A DNA stretch of 64,000 bases from Mesorhizobium sp. L-8-3 (GCF_016756615.1 NZ_AP023262.1:5519501-5583500), one strand, 5' to 3'. Counted from the first letter of the stretch, positions 1 through 8,858 are shown. Notes: a model not told the origin generated them from the letters alone. Program-made: numbers and translations.

Positions 1-335
1 CGAGCATGGTGCAGCCGGTGCGCTACGGCGACCGCACGGTCGACGAGGACATGCAGCGCGCGGTTGTCCTGTTCATCGCCTCCTTCTTCGTGCTGTGGGC
101 GATCGCGACCATCCTCCTCGCCGCCACAGGCCTCGACCTGACGACGGCCATGACCGGCGCCCTCACCTCGCTCACCAATGTCGGGCCGGGCCTCGGCCCC
201 GTCATCGGGCCGGTCGGCAACTTCTCCTCGCTGCCGGATGCCGCGAAATGGATCTGCTCGGCTGCGATGCTGCTCGGTCGCCTCGAAATCCTCGCCGTCT
301 TCGTCATCTTCACCCCGACCTTCTGGGGACGCTGA
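1..335 (+). CDS. Trk-type potassium uptake protein, C-terminal end (partial)
   Basis: The reading frame is open from the left edge (codons in phase from base 3) and stops at 333-335. The roughly 110 visible residues look like the end of a TrkH/KtrB-family K+ channel subunit of the inner membrane. They show a membrane helix, then a pore-loop-like stretch with TNVGPGLGPVIGP, then a last helix ending in FTPTFWGR, which is the usual end of TrkH proteins (LGRLE...TP.FW). In this family the Gly of the fourth pore loop is part of the K+ selectivity filter. The gene start lies outside the window, so length, start and operon partners cannot be judged. The next gene follows after about 110 bases on the same strand. 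Confidence 0.88.
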   Translation, partial: SMVQPVRYGDRTVDEDMQRAVVLFIASFFVLWAIATILLAATGLDLTTAMTGALTSLTNVGPGLGPVIGPVGNFSSLPDAAKWICSAAMLLGRLEILAVFVIFTPTFWGR

Positions 336-448
336 GACCGGGAGCAGTCAAAGAGCAGCGGCACGGTCATGAAGGAGATCGGTGGACCGGCGAGGGCTTT
401 GCCTGTATCAACCCGCGGGAAATCCGAGTAAACCGGTCCATTCCCATC

Positions 449-1615
449 GTGTTTCCATCAGTTGCAACCCGCTACCCGATCGCCGCACTGCTGGTGGCCA
501 TCGTGCTCTCCGGCTGCGCGGGGCCCCAGTCGCACGCCCTGCTGGCGAAGACCGCCGTTCCGGTCGAAGCCTCGAAGATCGCCGGCAAGCACGAGATCTT
601 CGTGGTCACGACCCGCGCCAAGGCCCCCGATCCTCGTGTGGTCTTCTCCGGGGACCGCTCCGACGCCTCTTCCTTCGCCCGCGTCGACATGACAGTCCCT
701 CAAGTGCACAAGACCGGCGGCATCGAGGTGCCGAAGAGCGATCAAGGCGACCCCTCCAAATATTTCACAGCCACCAGGCTCGCCGCCTATCGCGACGAAG
801 CCGCCTTCTCCAGCGCGTTGCGGGCCGACATGGCCCGCCGCAACGGCCGCGTGATGGTCTTCATCCATGGCTACAACACGGCCTTCGACGGCGCGGTCTA
901 CCGAGCCACGCAGATCGTGCATGATTCCGGCTACAGCGGCACGCCTGTTCTCTTCACCTGGGCGTCGGCGGGCCGCACGGGCGATTACGTCTACGACAAC
1001 AACAGCGCGACGGCTGCGCGCGACCGGCTGGAGGATCTGCTTCGGCTGGTCCAGCGCTCGGGCGCCAAGCGCATCGACATCGTCGCGCATTCAATGGGCA
1101 ACTGGGTCACGGTCGAAGCTTTGCGGCAACTCGCCATGACCGGCGACCGCGACCTCGGCGGCAAGATGGGCGACGTCGTGCTCGCCTCGCCCGACATCGA
1201 CGTCGACGTCTTCAAGACCCAGATGCGGCGCTATGGCGTGCCGAAGAAGCCCTTTATCGTGCTGACGTCGAGCAACGACCGCGCCCTCAGCATATCGGGC
1301 CTGATCGCCGGTCAGCGACCGCGCCTCGGCGACTATGCGGACTCCAAGGATATCGTCAGCTATGGCGTTGTCGTCGCCGATATCAGTTCCCTGTCGGCGG
1401 GCGACAGGCTCAACCACACCAAGTTCGCAGACAATCCGTTGATGGTGAAGCTGCTCGGGGATCGGCTGCAAAGCGACCAGTTGGAGGCGAGCGGCAGTCA
1501 GATCACCGATCGGGTCAACACCCTGACCAGGGGCCTGGGCCAGACGCTGGTGTCGGCGGCCGAGATCGTCATCACCACGCCGTTCGAGGTGATGAAGGTC
1601 GCCGTGGGGCAGTAA
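449..1615 (+). CDS. DUF900-type alpha/beta hydrolase, predicted lipoprotein
   Basis: Predicted 388-residue secreted hydrolase. I chose the GTG at 449 because it leaves a short positively charged N-terminus, a hydrophobic stretch and a lipobox (LSGC near residue 20), a lipoprotein signal; the open frame upstream runs back into trkH and is not plausible coding. The middle has the DUF900 hallmarks: a VFIHGYN motif (oxyanion region), then a Ser nucleophile in AHSMGNW, and a late Asp/His region (LNHTKF). The family is an alpha/beta hydrolase of unknown substrate, common in rhizobia and often membrane attached. It probably acts at the periplasmic side of a membrane. No operon partner: trkH is upstream and a repeat-filled gap is downstream. 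Fold call strong, substrate unknown. Confidence 0.85.
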   Translation: MFPSVATRYPIAALLVAIVLSGCAGPQSHALLAKTAVPVEASKIAGKHEIFVVTTRAKAPDPRVVFSGDRSDASSFARVDMTVPQVHKTGGIEVPKSDQGDPSKYFTATRLAAYRDEAAFSSALRADMARRNGRVMVFIHGYNTAFDGAVYRATQIVHDSGYSGTPVLFTWASAGRTGDYVYDNNSATAARDRLEDLLRLVQRSGAKRIDIVAHSMGNWVTVEALRQLAMTGDRDLGGKMGDVVLASPDIDVDVFKTQMRRYGVPKKPFIVLTSSNDRALSISGLIAGQRPRLGDYADSKDIVSYGVVVADISSLSAGDRLNHTKFADNPLMVKLLGDRLQSDQLEASGSQITDRVNTLTRGLGQTLVSAAEIVITTPFEVMKVAVGQ

Positions 1616-1616
1616 A

Positions 1617-1686
1617 GCATGTCTCCCGAAAGCGGGTACCGGTTTCGGGAGACATGCGTGAAATCAAGACCTACAGCGCGTTGCGG
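1617..1686 (-). repeat. Palindromic intergenic repeat, copy 1
   Basis: Directly after the hydrolase stop lies a perfect 15-bp inverted repeat: GCATGTCTCCCGAAA at 1617-1631 and its complement at 1643-1657, with an 11-base loop. The whole block, read on the minus strand, aligns with 13094-13165 (ACGCGCTGTAGGTCTTGATT... versus ACACGCTGCAGGTACTTGATT...), so it is a dispersed element. It may also end transcription of the hydrolase gene, but there is no T run. Confidence 0.7.
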
Positions 1687-1743
1687 TAAGTAGGGCACAG
1701 CACACGACAGAATGGTCGCGGGTGATCAGCGGCAACATATCCG

Positions 1744-1968
1744 CTTCGTCATCCACGGCGAGCGCACGCAGCGAAGCGCGCGATGACCCGTGGATCCATG
1801 CCGTGACCGACCCGAAGGCCGGAGACGGTCGAGGAAGAGGATGGCTCGCCTATCCACCTGCCCAAGCCGGCACATATTCTGCACCGAAGCAGTCGTCCGC
1901 GATTTCACGGCATGGATTCTCGGGTTACCTCGCCCACGCTTCGCGTAGGCGCGGGCCCGAGAATGACG
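1744..1968. repeat. Composite inverted-repeat element in a non-coding gap
   Basis: The 545-base gap 1616-2160 has no convincing gene. This part carries several nested inverted repeats: TCCATGCCGTGA (1795-1806) pairs with TCACGGCATGGA (1905-1916); ATTCTCGGG (1916-1924) pairs with CCCGAGAAT (1956-1964); GTCATCCACGG near 1748 pairs with blocks around 1783-1795. The pattern resembles the short mosaic repeats that fill rhizobial intergenic regions. I see no gene in 1970-2160. Confidence 0.6.
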
Positions 1969-2160
1969 AGGATAGGGCGGCGCTGTTTGTGGGACGCAAA
2001 AGTTGTGTTCGTCAAGTTCAGCAAAACGGGCCATGGTGGGAGCGGGCATCCCTTGGTTCGACCGCGGCGACCATCCCTTCGTCCCGACTACTGTCGTGTA
2101 CCGTGTGTTGCGTGGATCCGTTTCGCGCAATGCGCTATAGGAAGCCAGCAGGGCGCCCTT

Positions 2161-3978
2161 CTACAAGAACAGGTCAACCTTCTCGAAGGTCGTCACGTCG
2201 ACCAGGCCGACATCGGAAATTCGCAGTTCCGGGATCACCACCAGCGCCAGCAGCGAATGCTGCATATAGGCGTTGTTCAGGCTGCAGCCCATCTGGCGCA
2301 TGGCCTCCGTCAGCTTCGCGGCCTTGGCCGCCACGATCTCGGCACGCTCGTCCGACATCAGCCCGGCGATCGGCATCTCCACCAGCGCGATCTCCCTGCC
2401 CTTCGAGAACAGCACGACGCCGCCCCCGACCTGGCCGAGGCGGTTGGCGGCCAGAGCCATGTCTTCCTTGTTGGTGCCGACGACGATCATATGGTGGGAA
2501 TCATGCGCCACGGTCGAGGCCAGCGCGCAGTCCTCCACGTAGCCGAAGCCCGAGACGAAGCCGTTCACGACCCCGCCCGTACCGCGGTGCCTCTCGACCA
2601 GGGCGATCTGGCAGATGTCGTTCCTGCGGTCCATCGCTACCAGCCCGTCCTCGACCGGCAGATCCGCCTCAAGCGCCCGGGTCGGCGCCTGGTTCTCGAT
2701 CACCCCTATCACCCGCGCCCGCACCTCGTTGGCGCCGGCCGGTGCAACGATGTCGAAATCCCTTGCCGCCAGCTTCTTGCCCAGCTTCACGGTCTTCTTC
2801 GCCGTCGCGGGATAGTCGTATGGCCGGATGTCCGCCTCCAGCCTGCCTGCCCTGGCGAGCCGGACGCCGCGGCTATAGACCTCGTCGATCGCGAGAGCGG
2901 CAAGATCGGAGACGATGAGGAAATCGGCGAGCCGGCCCGGCGCGATCGACCCGATCTCGCGTTCGAGACGGAAATGCTGCGCGGTGTTGATGGTCGCCAT
3001 CTGGATCGCGGTCACCGGCTTCAGCCCCTGGGCGATGGCATGGCGCACGACCCGGTCCATGTGCCCGTCGTCGACCAGCGTTCCCGAATGGCTGTCGTCG
3101 GTGCACAGGATGAAGTTGCGCGGATCGACGCCCTGCTCCGTCACGGCCTTGATCTGGGCCGCAACGTCGTACCAGGCCGAACCGAGGCGCAGCATCGCCT
3201 TCATGCCCTGGCGGACGCGGGCGATCGCATCCTCGGCGCGGGTGCCTTCGTGGTCGTCCTCCGCCCCCCCGGCGACATAGCCGTGGAACGGCAGGCCGAG
3301 ATCGCGCGACGCATAATGCCCCCCGACCGTCTTGCCGGCCCTGACCGTTGCCGCGATCTCGCCGGCCATGACGGGGTCGTTCGCCGCGACGCCGGGGAAA
3401 TTCATGACTTCGCCGAGGCCGATGATGTTCTCCCAGCCCATCGCCTCGACGACGTCGGCGACGGTAAGTGCGGCGCCCGCATTCTCCAGTCCCGGCGCCG
3501 AGGGCACGCAGGACGGCATCTGGACATGCACGTTGATCGGCATGGCCATCGCCTCGTCATGCATGAGCCTGACGCCGCCGAGGCCCAGAACATTGGCGAT
3601 TTCGTGCGGGTCGATGAACATCGAGGTGGTGCCGTGCGGGATCACCGCCCGGCAGAACTCGGTCACCGTGACCATGCCGCTTTCGACATGCATGTGGGCG
3701 TCGCAGAGGCCCGGCACGAGATACCGTCCGCCGGCGTCGACCACCTTGGTTCCCTGGCCGATGGCGTGGCTCGCATCGGAGCCGCAATAGGCGAAGCGGC
3801 CGGCGACGATGGCGAGATCCGTTCCGGCGATCACCTCGCCGGAATGGACGTTCACCCAGCGGCCGTTGCGCACGACGAGGTCGGCAGGCTTGCGCCCCAT
3901 GGCCACGTCGACGAGCAGCGTCGCCACCTCCGCCCAGGGTTTCGGCCTGGAAAAACTCGCGCTCGTCTTCTTCGCCAT
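2161..3978 (-). CDS. ade: Adenine deaminase
   Basis: 605-residue cytosolic amidohydrolase that converts adenine to hypoxanthine and ammonia (purine salvage), close to the usual family length of about 590. Seen in the sequence: the metal-binding HxH in CDAHMHVESGMVT (near residue 95), FIDPHEIANVLG, a late CTDDSH motif and the typical NTAQHFRLEREIGSIAPGR segment of Ade proteins, followed by the adenine deaminase C-terminal domain. The start ATG at 3978 has AGGAG about nine bases upstream; the longer open frame toward 4335 overlaps the next gene and is not used. It stands alone between a repeat-rich gap and a divergent sensor kinase gene 123 bases away. Family assignment is strong; ammeline or other amidohydrolase activity is less likely given the adenine-deaminase-specific segments. 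Confidence 0.93.
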   Translation of the reverse strand: MAKKTSASFSRPKPWAEVATLLVDVAMGRKPADLVVRNGRWVNVHSGEVIAGTDLAIVAGRFAYCGSDASHAIGQGTKVVDAGGRYLVPGLCDAHMHVESGMVTVTEFCRAVIPHGTTSMFIDPHEIANVLGLGGVRLMHDEAMAMPINVHVQMPSCVPSAPGLENAGAALTVADVVEAMGWENIIGLGEVMNFPGVAANDPVMAGEIAATVRAGKTVGGHYASRDLGLPFHGYVAGGAEDDHEGTRAEDAIARVRQGMKAMLRLGSAWYDVAAQIKAVTEQGVDPRNFILCTDDSHSGTLVDDGHMDRVVRHAIAQGLKPVTAIQMATINTAQHFRLEREIGSIAPGRLADFLIVSDLAALAIDEVYSRGVRLARAGRLEADIRPYDYPATAKKTVKLGKKLAARDFDIVAPAGANEVRARVIGVIENQAPTRALEADLPVEDGLVAMDRRNDICQIALVERHRGTGGVVNGFVSGFGYVEDCALASTVAHDSHHMIVVGTNKEDMALAANRLGQVGGGVVLFSKGREIALVEMPIAGLMSDERAEIVAAKAAKLTEAMRQMGCSLNNAYMQHSLLALVVIPELRISDVGLVDVTTFEKVDLFL

Positions 3979-4101
3979 CGGTTCGCTCCTGATTCCCGCG
4001 AATGTGCCAAGACCCGCGCGCTTTGACCAGTTGCCCGCGCCCCCTTTTTCGGCGAGGTGCCGGGCCGCTATAGAGAGCAAAAAGGAGAACGAACCCCGCC
4101 G

Positions 4102-5964
4102 ATGGACGGACTGCAGTTCATGCATCGAAGCCTTGCCCCGGGCCGCAGGCTGTGGGCAGTGCTGGTGCTGGTCGCCGTGGCCGCCGTGGTGGCGGTCCTG
4201 GTCGGCCGCCTCGCGACGCGCGCCTATCTCGACGAGGCGGCGGCGCGCGGCCAGACCACGCTCCGGCTGGCGGTCGCTGCCTTGCGCGGCCATATGAACC
4301 GTTTCGAACCGCTGCCCGCCCTGATCGCCGATCACGACGACATCAAGGAACTGGTGGCCGACCCCGGCAACGCCGGTCTGCGGGCCCGCGCCAACGACTA
4401 TCTCGAGGAGATCAACGCGCTGCTCCAGTCTTCAGACATCTATGTGATGGTGCCCGACGGGGAGACGATAGCGGCCAGCAACCACCAGGGCCCGGCCAGT
4501 TTCGTCGGCGGAAATTTCTCCTACCGTCCCTACTTCCAGGACGCCATGACCGGCGAGCAGGGCCGCTTCTTCGCGCTGGGCACGACATCGCAGAAGCGGG
4601 GCTACTACTTCTCCTCGCCGGTGCGCATCGGCGGCGCTATCCGGGGCGTGGTCGTGTTCAAGGTCGACCTCGACGCGATCGAAGCCTCCTGGATGGGCGG
4701 CGAGCATGCGATCTTCGTCTCCGATCCCGAAGGCATCATCTTCATGAGCGGCCGGCCCGAATGGCTCTATTCCGGCCTGCTGCCGCTGACCGCGGACCGG
4801 CTGGCGCGCACGCAAGTGTCGAGGCGCTATTCCGACGCGGAGCTTCGCGAGCTTCCCATAACCGGACGAACCGTCTCGGACGGCCGCGAACTGATCAGCG
4901 TGGAGACCGGCGACAACGTGCGCGAGTATCTCGCTTTGGCCGAACCAATGCCCGAAGCCGGCTGGACGGTGAACATCCTGACCGACACCGCTTCCGCCCG
5001 GGCCCAGGCGATCACAGCGGTCGCCGCCGCCCTGCTGCTGCTCGGCCTCGCCGCCCTCGCCGCGGCGATCGTCATGCAAAGACGCGCGCGACTGGCCGAT
5101 CGGATGGAGTTGCAGAGGACGGCCAGGGCAGAGCTGGAGCGGCGCGTGGAGGAACGCACGGCCGATCTCGCTCTGGTCAACCGGCAGCTCGAAACCGAGG
5201 TGGCGGAGCGCCGCGCCACCGAGCGGCAGCTCCGGCAGACACAGGCCGATCTGATCCAGGCCGGCAAGCTCGCCGCGCTCGGCCAGATGTCGGCCGCCCT
5301 GTCGCACGAATTCAACCAGCCGCTTGCAGCGGTGAAGACCTATGCCGACAATGCGGCGATCCTGATCGACCGGAAGCGAATGGCGGAGGCCCGCGACAAC
5401 CTCACGCGCATCTCGGGCCTTGCCGACCGCATGGCCTCGCTCGGCCGGCATCTGCGCAACTTCGCGCGCAAGCCCAACGAGAAGCTCGGCGCGGTGCCGC
5501 TCGCCGACACGATCAGGGACACGCTGGAGATCGTCGCCGCGCGCCTGAAGGCCGCCGATGCCCGCGCGAACGTCGACCTCGGCACGACGCCGCTGGCCGT
5601 CCGCGCCGGCTCGGTGCGGCTCCAGCAGGTCCTCGTCAACATCATCTCCAACGCTGCCGACGCCATCGAAGGTCGCGAAGCCAGGACGATCGACATCGTG
5701 GCGCGGCGCAAGTCGGGCAAGGTGACGATCACCGTGCGCGACCGCGGCCCCGGCGTTCCGGCTGCGATCGCCGAGCGCATCTTCGATCCGTTCTTCACCA
5801 CCAAGGGAATAGGCAAGGGTCTCGGCCTCGGCCTCTCCATCTCCTACAATATCGTCAAGGATTTCGGCGGCAGCCTTTCGGTCGGCAACCATGAGGAAGG
5901 CGGCGCGGTCTTCACAATCGAGCTCGAAGCCGCGCGGCTGCCGGTGACGGAGGCTGCGGAATGA
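4102..5964 (+). CDS. dctB: C4-dicarboxylate-type sensor histidine kinase (DctB-like)
   Basis: 620-residue inner-membrane sensor kinase. Domain order: membrane helix about 18-38, periplasmic double-Cache-like sensor region to about 300, second helix about 305-327 rich in Ala/Leu, coiled coil (LERRVEERTADLALVN), H-box with phospho-accepting His402 in ALSHEFNQPLAAVKTYADNA, then N-box (NIISNAADAIE), G1 (VRDRGPGVP), F-box (DPFFTTK) and G2 (GKGLGLGLS). This matches the rhizobial DctB kinases that sense C4-dicarboxylates. The ATG at 4102 follows AAAGGAG at a slightly long distance. The stop overlaps the start of the response regulator by four bases (ATGA), so the two are translationally coupled. The adjacent transporter is of the TctCBA type rather than DctA or DctPQM, so the true ligand may be a tricarboxylate or another organic acid. 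Confidence 0.86.
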   Translation: MDGLQFMHRSLAPGRRLWAVLVLVAVAAVVAVLVGRLATRAYLDEAAARGQTTLRLAVAALRGHMNRFEPLPALIADHDDIKELVADPGNAGLRARANDYLEEINALLQSSDIYVMVPDGETIAASNHQGPASFVGGNFSYRPYFQDAMTGEQGRFFALGTTSQKRGYYFSSPVRIGGAIRGVVVFKVDLDAIEASWMGGEHAIFVSDPEGIIFMSGRPEWLYSGLLPLTADRLARTQVSRRYSDAELRELPITGRTVSDGRELISVETGDNVREYLALAEPMPEAGWTVNILTDTASARAQAITAVAAALLLLGLAALAAAIVMQRRARLADRMELQRTARAELERRVEERTADLALVNRQLETEVAERRATERQLRQTQADLIQAGKLAALGQMSAALSHEFNQPLAAVKTYADNAAILIDRKRMAEARDNLTRISGLADRMASLGRHLRNFARKPNEKLGAVPLADTIRDTLEIVAARLKAADARANVDLGTTPLAVRAGSVRLQQVLVNIISNAADAIEGREARTIDIVARRKSGKVTITVRDRGPGVPAAIAERIFDPFFTTKGIGKGLGLGLSISYNIVKDFGGSLSVGNHEEGGAVFTIELEAARLPVTEAAE

Positions 5965-7295
5965 AGCCGACGATACTGCTGGTCGACGACGAGGAGGAAC
6001 TGCGCCGTTCGTCGAGCCAGGCCCTCGATCTCGCCGGCTTCGATGTCAGAAGCTTCGCCGCCGGCGAACCCGTGCTCGACATCGTCGGCTACGGCTTCAA
6101 GGGCATCGTGGTCACCGACATCCGCATGCCCGACATGGACGGCATGACCCTGATGGGCAAGATCCGCGAGATCGATCCGGACATCCCCGTCATCCTCATC
6201 ACCGGCCATGCCGACGTCCAGCTCGCAGTGAAGGCAATGCGCGAGGGCGCCTATGATTTCCTGGAAAAACCTTTCAACGCACAGGAACTCGCCGACATCG
6301 CGGCGCGCGCGCTCGACCGGCGCAGCCTTGTGATCGAGAACCGGCGCCTGCGCGCCGAGGCCGGCAAGCGCGACGACATCGAGGCGCGCCTGCCCGGCCG
6401 CACACAACTCATGGTCGACCTGCGCTACCGCCTGCGCGCGGTCGCGGCCACCGATGCCGATGTGCTCGTCATCGGCGACACCGGGACGGGCAAGGAGGTC
6501 GCGGCACGCGCGCTCCACGACATCAGCGCGCGGGCGGAAAGGCCGTTCGTGGCCATCGATTGCGCGGCGCTGCCGGCCAATCTGATCGAAAGCGAACTGT
6601 TCGGCCACGAGGCCGGCGCCTTTCCCGGCGCGATCCGTGCCCGCTACGGCAAGTTCGAGCATGCACGCGGCGGCACGATCCTGCTCGACGAGATCGGCTC
6701 CATGCCGCTCGACCTCCAGGCCAAGCTGCTGCGGGTGATCGACGAGCGCCGCATCACGCGGCTCGGCTCCAACGAGGCCGTGCCGCTCGACGTGCGCTTC
6801 ATCGCCGCAAGCAATACCGATCTCGACGCGGAGGCCGCAGCCGGCCGCTTCCGCGCCGACCTGCTCTATCGGCTCAACATGGTGACGCTGCGCATGCCGG
6901 CGCTCGGCGCCCGGCGCGAGGACGTGCCCCTGCTCTTCCTCCAGCTCGTCAACGAAGCGGCCGTTCGTTACCGTCGCGGGCCGATCGACGTGCCGCCCGC
7001 GATCATCGCCGACGTCGCGCGGCGGGACTGGCCGGGCAATGTGCGCGAGCTGCGCAACGCCGCCGATCGTTTCGTGCTGGGCCTCGGACCGGCCGAGCCG
7101 CTCGGAACCGGCCCTGCCCATGCCGGCCTCGCAGACCGGGTCGCCGATTTCGAGCGGAGCATCATCGCGGGAGCCCTCGCCGCCCACGGCGGAAGCCTCA
7201 AGCCCGTCTACGAATCGCTGCGCATCTCGCGCAAGACCCTCTACGAGAAGATGCAGAAATACGGCCTCGGACGGCACGACCTCGACAGTGTGTGA
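5961..7295 (+). CDS. dctD: NtrC-family response regulator (DctD-like)
   Basis: 444-residue sigma54-activator-type regulator. Receiver domain 1-120 with phospho-acceptor Asp53 (VTDIRMPDMDG) and Lys in EKPF; AAA+ domain with Walker A GDTGTGKE, Walker B GGTILLDEIGSMP and arginine-finger region; Fis-type helix-turn-helix at the C-terminus (SLKPVYESLRISRKTLYEKM). Partner kinase is encoded immediately upstream. Odd: the sigma54-contact loop reads GAFPGA (residues 219-224) rather than the consensus GAFTGA, with Pro in place of the contact Thr at 222. The rest of the motor appears intact. It probably controls the tctCBA genes that follow; a GG-N10-GC element lies between them. Confidence 0.88.
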   Translation: MKPTILLVDDEEELRRSSSQALDLAGFDVRSFAAGEPVLDIVGYGFKGIVVTDIRMPDMDGMTLMGKIREIDPDIPVILITGHADVQLAVKAMREGAYDFLEKPFNAQELADIAARALDRRSLVIENRRLRAEAGKRDDIEARLPGRTQLMVDLRYRLRAVAATDADVLVIGDTGTGKEVAARALHDISARAERPFVAIDCAALPANLIESELFGHEAGAFPGAIRARYGKFEHARGGTILLDEIGSMPLDLQAKLLRVIDERRITRLGSNEAVPLDVRFIAASNTDLDAEAAAGRFRADLLYRLNMVTLRMPALGARREDVPLLFLQLVNEAAVRYRRGPIDVPPAIIADVARRDWPGNVRELRNAADRFVLGLGPAEPLGTGPAHAGLADRVADFERSIIAGALAAHGGSLKPVYESLRISRKTLYEKMQKYGLGRHDLDSV

Positions 7296-7345
7296 GCAGC
7301 GCGAGCTGCTTCATTCGCCCCGTCAGGCAGCCGGTCGCCCGTCGA

Positions 7346-7394
7346 TGGGTGGAAATCCACACACCACCATCGCCCTATGTCACGTTTTCCACCC
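7346..7394. promoter_or_regulatory. Candidate activator-binding dyads upstream of tctC
   Basis: An 18-bp dyad with one mismatched pair, TGgGTGGAAATCCACaCA (7346-7363), followed by TTTCCACCC at 7386-7394, which repeats one arm in inverted orientation. The dyad centre is about 87 bases upstream of the candidate -12 element, the usual place for an NtrC-family enhancer. No footprint data; position and symmetry are the only evidence. Confidence 0.4.
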
Positions 7395-7428
7395 ACGGCG
7401 CGAGGCCGATGGTGTAAAAATGGCGGGC

Positions 7429-7443
7429 GGCACGGTCGCGGCA
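7429..7443 (+). promoter_or_regulatory. Candidate sigma54 (-24/-12) promoter of tctCBA
   Basis: GGCACGGTCGCGGCA shows the invariant GG-N10-GC spacing of sigma54 promoters and a perfect -24 block (GGCACG). The -12 block is weaker (GCGGC instead of TTGC). It sits about 105 bases before the tctC start, downstream of a sigma54-activator gene. Confidence 0.4.
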
Positions 7444-7548
7444 TTTGCACATATTGCGGCCGGATGTCTTGATGGCCCGATCCCCAGCCGGCACGCCGGG
7501 GAGCTTGCGTGCGGGCCGGGCGGATAAATGCAGACCGGGAGGACACCC

Positions 7549-8526
7549 ATGAAGAATATGATTGCCGCCATCGGCGCGGCCGTGACGCTTTCGCTGTCGT
7601 CGTTCGCGGCCTCGGCGCAGACCTATCCCGACCGTACGGTGACCATCGTCGTGCCCTTCTCCGCGGGCGGACCGACCGACACGGTGACGCGTCTCGTCGC
7701 CGAAGCCATGTCCAAGGACCTCGGCCAGCAGATCATCGTCGAGAATGTGGGCGGTGCCGGCGGCACGCTGGGGGCTGGGCGCGTGGCGAAAGCCGATCCG
7801 GACGGCTACACGCTGCTCCTCTATCACATCGGCATGGCCACCAGTGCCACGCTCTATCGGAAACTCGCCTACGATACGCTGAACGCTTTCGAATATGTCG
7901 GCCTCGTCACCGAGGTTCCGATGACCATCGTGGCGCGCAAGGATCTCGAGCCGACCGACCTGAAGAGCCTGGTCGAATATGCCAAGGCGAACAAGGACAC
8001 GGTCACGGTCGCCAATGCCGGCTTAGGTGCCGCATCGCATCTATGCGGGATGCTGTTCATGAACGCCATCGAGACGCCACTCGTCACCGTTCCCTACAAG
8101 GGGACCGGCCCCGCCATGACCGATCTGCTCGGCGGACAGGTCGACATCATGTGCGACCAGACCACCAACACGACCAAGCAGATCACCGGCGGGACGATCA
8201 AGGCCTATGCCGTCACCTCGCCGGAACGCCTCGACGTGCTGCCCGACGTGCCCACAACGACAGAAGCGGGCCTTCCCGCCGTGCAGGTCGGCATCTGGCA
8301 TGGGCTCTATGCGCCGAAGGGAACGCCCGCCGAAGTGACGGAGCGCCTGTCGAAGTCGCTCCAGGTGGCGCTCAAGGACCCGAACGTCGTCGCCCGCTTC
8401 GCCGAGCTCGGCACGACGCCTTCCTCCGACGCCGACGCCACACCTGCCGCCCTCAAGGCCAAGCTTGAAAGCGAGATCGCTCGCTGGAAGCCGATCATCG
8501 AGGCTGCCGGCCAATACGCCGACTGA
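7549..8526 (+). CDS. tctC: Tripartite tricarboxylate transporter substrate-binding protein (TctC/Bug family)
   Basis: 325-residue periplasmic receptor of a tripartite tricarboxylate transporter. Signal peptide at residues 1-24 ending SFAASAQ; mature part begins TYPDRTVTIVVPFSAGGPTD, the classic Bug opening, and has the family's GAGRVAKADPDGYTLL and VPYKGTGPAMTDLLGGQVD segments. Binds an organic anion (citrate or other carboxylate; not readable from sequence) and delivers it to TctAB. The ATG at 7549 is preferred over 7528 because GGGAGGA precedes it at good spacing and the signal peptide then starts normally. First gene of tctC-tctB-tctA, separated from tctB by 332 bases that contain a strong hairpin, which could let tctC be made in excess of the membrane genes. 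Confidence 0.9.
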   Translation: MKNMIAAIGAAVTLSLSSFAASAQTYPDRTVTIVVPFSAGGPTDTVTRLVAEAMSKDLGQQIIVENVGGAGGTLGAGRVAKADPDGYTLLLYHIGMATSATLYRKLAYDTLNAFEYVGLVTEVPMTIVARKDLEPTDLKSLVEYAKANKDTVTVANAGLGAASHLCGMLFMNAIETPLVTVPYKGTGPAMTDLLGGQVDIMCDQTTNTTKQITGGTIKAYAVTSPERLDVLPDVPTTTEAGLPAVQVGIWHGLYAPKGTPAEVTERLSKSLQVALKDPNVVARFAELGTTPSSDADATPAALKAKLESEIARWKPIIEAAGQYAD

Positions 8527-8557
8527 TCTCCCGACCAGCGGCCTGTGTTATCGGGAA

Positions 8558-8578
8558 GGCGCGCCGTGGAGGCGCGCC
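8558..8578. terminator. GC-rich hairpin between tctC and tctB
   Basis: GGCGCGCC-GTGGA-GGCGCGCC forms an 8-bp all-GC stem with a 5-base loop, 31 bases after the tctC stop. No T run follows, so it may work as a partial terminator or an mRNA stabiliser at the tctC 3' end rather than as a full terminator. Confidence 0.45.
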
Positions 8579-8585
8579 CCCTGCA

Positions 8586-8631
8586 GCATCGGACCCGAAA
8601 GCGGGTACCGGTATCGGGATGAATCCGATGC
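8586..8631. repeat. Palindromic repeat related to the 1617 element
   Basis: GCATCGGA (8586-8593) pairs with TCCGATGC (8624-8631) around a core CCCGAAAGCGGGTACCGG that is shared almost exactly with bases 1625-1642. It lies in the tctC-tctB gap; the rest of this gap (8632-8858) shows no gene. Confidence 0.55.
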
Positions 8632-8858
8632 TATAATAGAGGGATCGAGCGGCAGCACCGATATCATCGATCCCATCGGTGCATCCGCCGCTCTTCAGGC
8701 AGGAGTTCGGGCCGCCGGGCGAGTTCCCGGCATTTGCCAGCCCTCGGCCGCAGGCCGTCGGGCTTCTTCGGAGAAACGGTCCGGTCGACGCTGGCAGCCT
8801 TCACGAACAGGAGCGTCGGAACCCGACGCCGCTCAAAGCAACAAGGGATAGGAACGTC

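Noticed and set aside
1912..4026. 704-codon plus-strand frame
   Set aside because: Antisense to adenine deaminase; low-complexity His/Arg/Asp composition.
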